DNA from: Candidatus Woesearchaeota archaeon
Lineage (GTDB): Archaea; Nanobdellota; Nanobdellia; Woesearchaeales; WAPJ01
Length of the DNA: 10,480 nucleotides
Reading direction: 5' to 3'
Assembly: GCA_015520785.1 (NCBI GenBank)
Contig: WAPJ01000023.1
Location: 1-10,480 of the forward strand
This document shows positions 5,469 to 10,480 of the stretch, one piece after another. Each line of letters starts with the position of its first letter. Position 1 is the first letter of the stretch. The notes beneath the pieces are model-generated. The model was not told the DNA's origin. It ran no database searches and saw only the letters and a program-made list of their open reading frames with translations. The translations under genes and the position numbers were made by a program.

Positions 5469-5474
5469 TTTTTT
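5469..5474 (+). terminator. T-tract terminator after the SIS gene
   Basis: Six consecutive T bases 20 bases past the stop, followed by a further pyrimidine-rich stretch, fit an archaeal U-tract terminator. No hairpin is obvious. Confidence 0.5.
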
Positions 5475-5567
5475 CTCGCTTCTTCTAATGGGATGGCTTC
5501 GGCATAAAAGAGCTTCTTTACGGGTTTGCGTCTCATCCCTCTCTTCTTCTTGTGGTATAGAACGTTC

Positions 5568-5666
5568 ATGATGGAGGAGAAAAGGAAGAGGGGGCTGTTG
5601 GAGAGGATGTTGAAGGAGAAGGGGAAGAAAGAGGCCTCGCCATCACACCCTTCGTCTAAAACATAA
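5568..5666 (+). CDS. Possible 32-residue Lys/Glu-rich peptide (doubtful)
   Basis: Two consecutive ATG codons at 5568 and 5571 open a 32-residue frame rich in Lys, Glu and Arg, ending at TAA 5664-5666 just before the tRNA promoter. A TATA-like CATAAAAG lies at 5503-5510. There is no clear ribosome-binding site, and the composition simply follows the purine-rich tract, so this is more likely chance than a gene. I do not recognise a family. Confidence 0.15.
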   Translation: MMEEKRKRGLLERMLKEKGKKEASPSHPSSKT

Positions 5667-5668
5667 GC

Positions 5669-5675
5669 TTTTTAA
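5669..5675 (+). promoter_or_regulatory. TATA box for the tRNA-Asp/tRNA-Lys pair
   Basis: TTTTTAA is centred about 33 bases before the mature tRNA-Asp 5' end. The 16-base gap between the two tRNAs is too short for a separate promoter, so both are probably cut from one precursor. Confidence 0.6.
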
Positions 5676-5704
5676 GGAGTTTGGCATGCCTGTGCTGCGC
5701 TACT

Positions 5705-5779
5705 GCCCTGGTAGTGTAGTCCGGTCTAGCACGGAGCCCTGTCGAGGCTCAGACCCGGGTTCAAATCCCGGCCAGGGCG
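5705..5779 (+). tRNA. tRNA-Asp(GTC)
   Basis: A 75-base tRNA. Acceptor stem GCCCTGG pairs with CCAGGGC (5772-5778), with discriminator G at 5779. The anticodon stem GAGCC/GGCTC holds loop CTGTCGA with anticodon GTC at 5741-5743. The T arm is CCGGG-TTCAAAT-CCCGG. No CCA is encoded and there is no intron in the anticodon loop. Confidence 0.97.
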
Positions 5780-5795
5780 CATCAATGCTTATACT

Positions 5796-5869
5796 GGGCC
5801 GGTAGCTCAGCCTGGTAGAGCACTGGCCTTTTAAGCCAGGTGTCGCGGGTTCGAATCCCGTCCGGCCCA
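5796..5869 (+). tRNA. tRNA-Lys(TTT)
   Basis: A 74-base tRNA. Acceptor stem GGGCCGG pairs with CCGGCCC (5862-5868), with discriminator A at 5869. The D arm is GCTC...GAGC. The anticodon stem CTGGC/GCCAG holds loop CTTTTAA with anticodon TTT at 5830-5832. The T arm is GCGGG-TTCGAAT-CCCGT with one G-T closing pair. No CCA is encoded. tRNA-Lys(UUU) reads an ANN codon family and so is an expected substrate of KEOPS-dependent t6A. Confidence 0.97.
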
Positions 5870-5901
5870 CTCATGATCGTGGGCCATTCCCAGACGATGA
5901 G
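5870..5901 (+). other. Bulged hairpin between tRNA-Lys and rpo5
   Basis: CTCAT pairs with ATGAG, then CGT with ACG and GGG with CCC, around the loop CCATT. A 3-base bulge (GAT) lies on the 5' side and a 2-base bulge (AG) on the 3' side. It starts at the first base after the mature tRNA. It resembles, but does not match, a bulge-helix-bulge splicing substrate, which needs two 3-base bulges separated by four pairs. Confidence 0.35.
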
Positions 5902-5934
5902 GAGAAAAACATACTACGCGAGGAGGGGTTTTGG

Positions 5935-6171
5935 ATGGTTGAGCCTATCAAGCATGTTCTCATACCCGTGCATGAGAAGCTTTCCGACGAGGAGCGTGAA
6001 GCATTCCTCAAGGAGTATGGTATTACGAGCCTAGCGGAACTACCGAAAATCCGGAAGGATGATCCTGCCATCCGCCACTTACAGGTGAAGCGTGGTGATA
6101 TTATCCGTATCCGACGGAAGAGTCCCACGGCGGGCGAGACAATCTTTTACAGGGTGGTTGTGAATGCCTAA
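5935..6171 (+). CDS. rpo5: DNA-directed RNA polymerase subunit Rpo5 (RpoH, Rpb5 C-terminal homologue)
   Basis: Rpo5 forms the lower jaw of the archaeal polymerase and corresponds to the C-terminal domain of eukaryotic Rpb5. The 78 residues contain the expected HVLIPVHEKLSDEEREAFLKEYGI, LPKIRKDDPAIRHLQVKRGDII and RIRRKSPTAGETIFYRVVV, i.e. the full domain. AGGAGGGG at 5921-5928 is 6 bases before the ATG at 5935. It heads the polymerase operon, in the usual archaeal order with rpo2N next, and its last codons overlap the rpo2N start by 8 bases. A weak A/T-rich element near 5904-5915 could be its promoter; otherwise it may be read from the tRNA promoter. Confidence 0.96.
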   Translation: MVEPIKHVLIPVHEKLSDEEREAFLKEYGITSLAELPKIRKDDPAIRHLQVKRGDIIRIRRKSPTAGETIFYRVVVNA

Positions 6172-7669
6172 GCATACACTCCTCGAAACCTACTTCCGCG
6201 AGCATTCGCTCGTGCAGAGCGATCTCGAATCATTCAATAATTTCGTCGAGAAGGAACTCCCCCGGATTATCGCGGAGAATAAGCGGATCGAACCAGCCAT
6301 TATCCCCGCGAAAGTGGAGGACTATTATATCCAGCTGGATAAGATCAGGGTTGACCGGCCCAAGCTGATCGAGGCGGATGGGAGTGAGCGGCCAATCATG
6401 CCCATGGAAGCCCGCATGCGCGGATTAACCTATGCTGCGCCCGTCTATCTCACCTTGAGCAGTCATATTAACGGCATCCAACGGGAGACCGTGGAAATCC
6501 AGATTGCCAGTCTCCCAGTCATGGTGAAGAGCAAGTATTGCAACCTCTACGGCCTGGACAGGGAGAAACTGATTGAAGCAGGAGAAGACCCTGACGATCC
6601 CGGCGGGTATTTCATCGTGAACGGCACTGAAAAAGTGCTCGTGAAGATTGAGGATCTCATGCCCAACCGTCTCCTCGTAACACGGGCGAGCATGGGTCCG
6701 AGCGAGTATGTCGGCCGGATTTTTAGTGAGCGTGAAGCCTATAAGATCCCGCATACGATTGAACGCCTCAAGGATGGCATCTACTATCTCTCCTTCAGCC
6801 GGATTAAACGTGTCCCCCTCTTCGCCTTCTTCCGCGCGTTAGGCATGGAGGATGATGAGGAGATCATGCGCCTCATTGCTGGCGAGGAGGAATGGGATGA
6901 GGTCATGCTCAACCTCATGGAGGTTGCTGACGTGCAGCCTGGCGAGGATGCGATGGATTATATTGCAAAAAAAGCAGGATTCTCGCAGAGTAGGGATGTG
7001 CGGATTGAACGCGTCCAAGAACTCTTGGACAGGTATTTCCTCGTGCATCTCGGCATGACCCCAGAATCCCGAAGGCTGAAAGCCGTGAACCTGGCAAAGT
7101 ATGTGCGCAAGTTCATCCTTATTGAACGCGGCATTCTGCCGGAGGATGATAAGGATCACTTGATGAATAAGAAGCTTAAACTCTCGGAAGAACTCCTCGG
7201 TGACCTCGTGCGCACGCACTTGCGGAGCTTTGTGAATGATATCCGCTATAACTTCCAGCGCATGGTGAAGAAGGGCAAGTTCCCCAGCCTCCGGAGTATC
7301 GTGCGCGAGAAGCTCTTAACCCAGAAGATTATTAGCGCGCTCGCCACGGGCGCATGGGTTGGTGGACGGCGGGGGATTAGCCAGCGCTTGGACCGGCTGA
7401 ATTATCTTGCTATGCTAAGCCACTTGCAGCGCGTGGTTATCCCGCTCAGTCAGAGCCAGGAGAATTTCGAAGCACGCGAAGTCCATCCCACCCAACTCGG
7501 GAGGATTTGTCCGATTGAAACCCCTGAGGGATCGTCTATCGGCCTCCGACGGAACCTGGCCATCCTCGCGCATATTACGAGTGAGAGTGACGCCCGGCAG
7601 GTGTATGAGAAGCTCACCGAGTATGGCCTCCAGCCTGCCGAGGGGATCGGACCATCAGTATTCAACTAA
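6164..7669 (+). CDS. rpo2N: DNA-directed RNA polymerase subunit Rpo2N (B'')
   Basis: This is the N-terminal part of the second-largest polymerase subunit, carrying the protrusion, lobe and fork. It is separate from its C-terminal partner, as in many euryarchaea, and its 501 residues fit that arrangement. Recognisable blocks are RPIMPMEARMRGLTYAAPVY, GGYFIVNGTEKVLVKIEDLM (lobe), RVPLFAFFRALGM, LRSFVNDIRYNFQ, ATGAWVGGRRGISQRLDRLN and EAREVHPTQLGRICPIETPE (452-455 is ETPE). The next positions read GSSIGL (456-461), where many homologues have GPN-GL or similar. The ATG at 6164 overlaps the rpo5 end, suggesting translational coupling. The end at 7669 is the normal split point, not a frameshift, because the next gene has its own ribosome-binding site. 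Confidence 0.96.
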   Translation: MPKHTLLETYFREHSLVQSDLESFNNFVEKELPRIIAENKRIEPAIIPAKVEDYYIQLDKIRVDRPKLIEADGSERPIMPMEARMRGLTYAAPVYLTLSSHINGIQRETVEIQIASLPVMVKSKYCNLYGLDREKLIEAGEDPDDPGGYFIVNGTEKVLVKIEDLMPNRLLVTRASMGPSEYVGRIFSEREAYKIPHTIERLKDGIYYLSFSRIKRVPLFAFFRALGMEDDEEIMRLIAGEEEWDEVMLNLMEVADVQPGEDAMDYIAKKAGFSQSRDVRIERVQELLDRYFLVHLGMTPESRRLKAVNLAKYVRKFILIERGILPEDDKDHLMNKKLKLSEELLGDLVRTHLRSFVNDIRYNFQRMVKKGKFPSLRSIVREKLLTQKIISALATGAWVGGRRGISQRLDRLNYLAMLSHLQRVVIPLSQSQENFEAREVHPTQLGRICPIETPEGSSIGLRRNLAILAHITSESDARQVYEKLTEYGLQPAEGIGPSVFN

Positions 7670-7703
7670 CCAGATAATAGCTTTTCGTGGAGTGGGTGAG
7701 GAG

Positions 7704-9512
7704 ATGCGTATGGCGGACGTCTATCTGAATGACGTGTATGTTGGCACGGTTCCCGATGCGAAGCAGTTCGCAGACACGCTCCGCGTCGCGCGGCGGATGG
7801 GTGAACTCCCTCTCGGCGTGAACGTGTTTGTTGATGAGGATACGGGTGACGTGCATATCAGCACGACCAAGGGGCGGCTGCGGAGACCGCTTATCGTCGT
7901 GAAGGATGGGAAGCCCCTGCTGACGGAGCAGCACGTGCAGAAGCTCGAGCAGGGCGAACTCTCCTGGCAAGACCTGGTACGGCAGGGGATTATTGAATAC
8001 CTTGACGCGGCGGAGGAAGAGAATGCGCTCGTCGCCTTCACGCCTGACGAGTTAACGCCAGAGCATACGCACCTTGAGGTGTCTCCTTTCAGCATGTTCA
8101 GCCTCTCCACAAGCCTCCTTCCATACTTGAATCATTCCGCAGCGCAAAAGGTGAATACGGGGAGTAAGAATCAGAAGCAAGCCCTTGGCTTGTACACGGC
8201 GAACTATGCGCGGCGGATTGATAGTGAGGTGAGCATCCTCCACTATCCACAAAAGCCGATTGTGAAGACTGTCATGCACGACTTGTCACAGTATGAGAAG
8301 CATCCTGCCGGCCAGCAAGTAGTCGTGGCCGTGATGAGCTATCGCGGCTATAATATGGAGGATGCGGTGATTATTAACAAGGCGAGTATTGACCGTGGCT
8401 TTGGGAGGAGCACCTATTTCAAGCCGTACGTGAGCGAGGAGCTCAGGTATAGTGGCGGCCTCTCAGACCAGTTTGGCATTCCCGACAAGGAGGTTGTCGG
8501 CTACCGGACAGAGTATGATTATCGCTTGCTCGAGGAGGACGGCCTGATCAGTCCCGAGGCGGAAGTACAGGCGGGTGACGTGCTTATTGGTAAGCTCAGC
8601 CCCCCACGCTTCATGAGTAGCATGGACCAGTTCAGCTTCGGCCTCGAGGGGAAGCGGGAGAGTAGTACAGCCTTGAAGCATGGGGATAAGGGTATTGTTG
8701 ATCTCGTCGTGCTCACGGAGAATGATGAGGGGCATCGCGTTGCCAAGGTGAGGATTCGGGATACGCGCCCACCCGAGCTGGGTGATAAGTTTACGAGCCG
8801 GCATGGGCAGAAGGGCGTCCTCGGCCTGATCGTACCGGAGGAGGATATGCCCTTCACGGCTTCAGGCGTAAAGCCCGATCTCATCTTCAGCCCGCATAGT
8901 ATCCCAAGCCGGATGACGATCAACCATCTCATGGAAGTTATTGGGGGGAAGACGGCAGCATTGAGTGGGCGTGAAGTAGACGCCACGCCCTTCGAGGGCG
9001 AGCCTGAAGAAGCCCTTCGGAGAGAACTGGTCAGGCTTGGCTTCCGCGAGGAGGGTACCGAGACCATGTATGATGGGATTACTGGTGAAGCATTTGAAGT
9101 CCGTATTTTCATCGGGCCAATGTACTATCTCAAGCTCAAGCACATGGTGGCGAATAAGATCCAGGCGCGCGCGCTCGGCCCAATCCAGCTCCTCACACGC
9201 CAGCCCACCGAGGGTAGGGCGCGTGAGGGTGGCTTGCGCTTGGGTGAGATGGAGAAGGAAGTCTTCGCGTCGCATGGCGCGGCACTCGTCCTGAAAGAAC
9301 GCTTCAGTAGTGATCGGACGATCGTCCCAGTATGTGAACGGTGTGGGATGATCGCCGTGTATGACGAGTTTAAGAAGCACGCGTATTGTACCGTTTGCGG
9401 AGAGCAGGGACGCGTGAGTTTTATTGAGATGAGTTACGCGTTCAAACTCTTGCTGGACGAGTTCAAGTCAATGGGCATCTATCCCAAATTGCGTTTAACA
9501 ACCAAGTTTTAA
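7704..9512 (+). CDS. rpo2C: DNA-directed RNA polymerase subunit Rpo2C (B')
   Basis: This is the C-terminal part of the second-largest subunit, contributing wall, hybrid-binding and anchor regions to the active centre. With a start at 7704 it has 602 residues, and GGTGAGGAG immediately upstream supports this ATG; ATG 7710 is an alternative. The frame is open further upstream (from 7515), but only inside rpo2N. Visible are RRPLIVVKDGKPLLTEQHV, LHYPQKPIVKT, YNMEDAVIINKASIDRGFGR, LGDKFTSRHGQKGVLGL with the two catalytic-centre lysines, IPSRMTINHLMEVIGGK, and a zinc ribbon CERCGM...CTVCG near the end. Where Rpb2 has PRNTYQSAM and its NTP-contacting Arg, this protein reads QKVNTGSKN, with K149 in the Arg position. 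Everything else looks intact. Confidence 0.96.
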   Translation: MRMADVYLNDVYVGTVPDAKQFADTLRVARRMGELPLGVNVFVDEDTGDVHISTTKGRLRRPLIVVKDGKPLLTEQHVQKLEQGELSWQDLVRQGIIEYLDAAEEENALVAFTPDELTPEHTHLEVSPFSMFSLSTSLLPYLNHSAAQKVNTGSKNQKQALGLYTANYARRIDSEVSILHYPQKPIVKTVMHDLSQYEKHPAGQQVVVAVMSYRGYNMEDAVIINKASIDRGFGRSTYFKPYVSEELRYSGGLSDQFGIPDKEVVGYRTEYDYRLLEEDGLISPEAEVQAGDVLIGKLSPPRFMSSMDQFSFGLEGKRESSTALKHGDKGIVDLVVLTENDEGHRVAKVRIRDTRPPELGDKFTSRHGQKGVLGLIVPEEDMPFTASGVKPDLIFSPHSIPSRMTINHLMEVIGGKTAALSGREVDATPFEGEPEEALRRELVRLGFREEGTETMYDGITGEAFEVRIFIGPMYYLKLKHMVANKIQARALGPIQLLTRQPTEGRAREGGLRLGEMEKEVFASHGAALVLKERFSSDRTIVPVCERCGMIAVYDEFKKHAYCTVCGEQGRVSFIEMSYAFKLLLDEFKSMGIYPKLRLTTKF

Positions 9513-9532
9513 TCCTTGGTATGGGTGAATGC

Positions 9533-10480
9533 ATGATGGCGAGCGTGGATAAACACTACTTGTACAAGAAGATTGGCGCTGTTGACTTCGGCCTCCTCAG
9601 CCCACAATTGATCAAGAAGATGGCCGTGGTGAAGATTGTCACGCCAGAATTGTATGATCGCGAGGGCTTCCCCGTTGATGGTGGCCTCATGGACTTGCGC
9701 ATGGGCGTGATCGATCCCGGCTTGCGGTGTAAGACCTGCGGGAGCCGAGTGAAGGAATGCGTCGGCCACTTCGGCTATATCAGCCTCGCCAGGCCCGTGA
9801 TTCATATCAAGTATATCAACCGCGTGTATGATACGCTCCGCGCCACGTGCCGGCAGTGCGGCCGCCTCCTCTTATCCGAGGAGAAGATTGAGGAGCATCG
9901 GAAGGCTCTGAAGCGGGAGCGGGAGATTAAGGGTATTGACGCGTGGAAGAAGCGTGTCAAGCTCATCACAACCGAGGCACGGCAGGCCAAGACGTGCCCG
10001 CATTGTAAGGCAAAACAGCCCAAAATCACGCTGGAGAAGCCGTACACGTTCTATGAGGATGAACGCCGCATGACCCCGGTGGAAGTGCGGGCACACTTGG
10101 AGAAGATCCCCGATGGGGATGCGGAACTCCTCGGTTTTAACCCGGCCACTGCGCGGCCCGAATGGATGGTCCTCACAGTCCTCCCGATCCCGCCCGTGAC
10201 GATGCGGCCGAGTATTACGCTGCCGAGCGGTGAGCGGAGTGAGGATGACCTCACGCACAAGCTGGGTGATATCGTACGGATTAACCAGCGCTTATTCGAG
10301 CATATCTATGCTGGCGCACCAGAGATTATTATTGAAGACCTCTGGGACCTCTTGCAGTATCATGTCACGACGTATTTTGATAATTCGATCAGCGGGATTC
10401 CCACCGCCACGCACAGGACGGGTCAGCCGTTGAAAACACTCGCGGAGCGGATTAAGGGGAAGGATGGGAGGATTCGGAAT
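9533..10480 (+). CDS. rpo1N: DNA-directed RNA polymerase subunit Rpo1N (A'), 3' end outside window
   Basis: This is the N-terminal part of the largest polymerase subunit. The window covers 316 codons, open to the right edge: the clamp core and part of the dock region, ending before the NADFDGD catalytic aspartates. Zinc sites are clear: C66-C69-C76-H79 (CKTCGSRVKECVGH) and C106-C109 with C155-C158. Strong blocks follow: LTVLPIPPVTMRPSITLPSG, RSEDDLTHKLGDIVRINQRL, AGAPEIIIEDLWDLLQYHVT, TYFDNSISGIPTATHRTGQP, then LKTLAERIKGKDGR. GGTGA at 9524-9528 precedes ATG 9533 by 4 bases and ATG 9536 by 7, so either may be used; ATG 9521 overlaps that site and is less likely. Only 20 bases separate it from rpo2C. 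Confidence 0.96.
   Translation, partial: MMASVDKHYLYKKIGAVDFGLLSPQLIKKMAVVKIVTPELYDREGFPVDGGLMDLRMGVIDPGLRCKTCGSRVKECVGHFGYISLARPVIHIKYINRVYDTLRATCRQCGRLLLSEEKIEEHRKALKREREIKGIDAWKKRVKLITTEARQAKTCPHCKAKQPKITLEKPYTFYEDERRMTPVEVRAHLEKIPDGDAELLGFNPATARPEWMVLTVLPIPPVTMRPSITLPSGERSEDDLTHKLGDIVRINQRLFEHIYAGAPEIIIEDLWDLLQYHVTTYFDNSISGIPTATHRTGQPLKTLAERIKGKDGRIRN

Noticed and set aside
5078..5569. Minus-strand 163-residue frame starting in the gap after the SIS gene
   Set aside because: The first 40 residues look acceptable, but the rest is antisense to the well-supported SIS gene and there is no promoter or ribosome-binding site.
7515..7703. Upstream extension of the rpo2C frame
   Set aside because: It overlaps conserved rpo2N coding sequence in another frame and gives non-conserved residues. 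A ribosome-binding site just before 7704 marks the real start.
7644..7703. Possible frameshift breaking a single RNA polymerase B gene into two
   Set aside because: The break is at the established B''/B' split point, and the second part has its own GGTGAGGAG site and a normal B' N-terminus.
1..10480. CRISPR array, insertion sequence or prophage
   Set aside because: No spaced direct repeats, transposase, terminal inverted repeats or phage genes were seen. Base composition and gene content are those of a core chromosomal region.

Overview
This window is archaeal chromosomal DNA. It carries archaeal RNA polymerase subunits, archaeal exosome genes, Shine-Dalgarno sites of the GGTGA type, TATA boxes centred about 25-30 bases before several starts, and tRNA genes without an encoded CCA end. 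The RNA polymerase B subunit is split into B'' and B', as in many euryarchaea and some DPANN archaea. I cannot place the organism more closely than a moderately GC-rich archaeon with a split B subunit.

Layout. Positions 1-2308 hold an exosome operon (rrp4 cut by the window edge, rrp41, rrp42) ending in rpo6, the omega/Rpb6 subunit. A 216-base convergent gap follows, with terminator-like palindromes and pyrimidine/purine tracts. On the minus strand, 2525-3064 encodes a five-helix membrane protein. Its start and that of the divergent Bud32 kinase (3341-3985) both lie at leaderless distance from a TATA box. A tRNA-Ser(GGA) gene lies at 4023-4107. The 352 bases from 4108 to 4459 have no confident protein gene. 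A divergent SIS-domain sugar-phosphate protein follows (4460-5449). After another composition-biased gap come tRNA-Asp(GTC) and tRNA-Lys(TTT), then the RNA polymerase operon rpo5 - rpo2N - rpo2C - rpo1N, the last running off the right edge.

The standout observation is at 4371-4463, just upstream of and overlapping the SIS gene start. The sequence contains a complete type I hammerhead ribozyme fold. It has the CUGAUGA core, a stem II, GAAA, a stem III closed by the A15.1-U16.1 pair, a permitted cleavage-site U, and a long stem I with an internal loop. The predicted cut falls between 4451 and 4452, only 8 bases before the first in-frame ATG of the SIS gene, and that ATG lies inside stem I. A TATA box sits in the loop of stem III. 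This suggests a self-cleaving RNA in the 5' region of a protein-coding gene, possibly tied to its expression. Activity is not proven: the 10.1-11.1 pair is A-U rather than the usual G-C.

The genes otherwise form a core information-processing neighbourhood: transcription (five RNA polymerase subunits), RNA 3' processing and decay (exosome), tRNA genes, and Bud32, a component of the KEOPS tRNA t6A machinery. Notable details are a Lys in Rpo2C where an NTP-contacting Arg is expected, and a divergent motif in Rpo2N.
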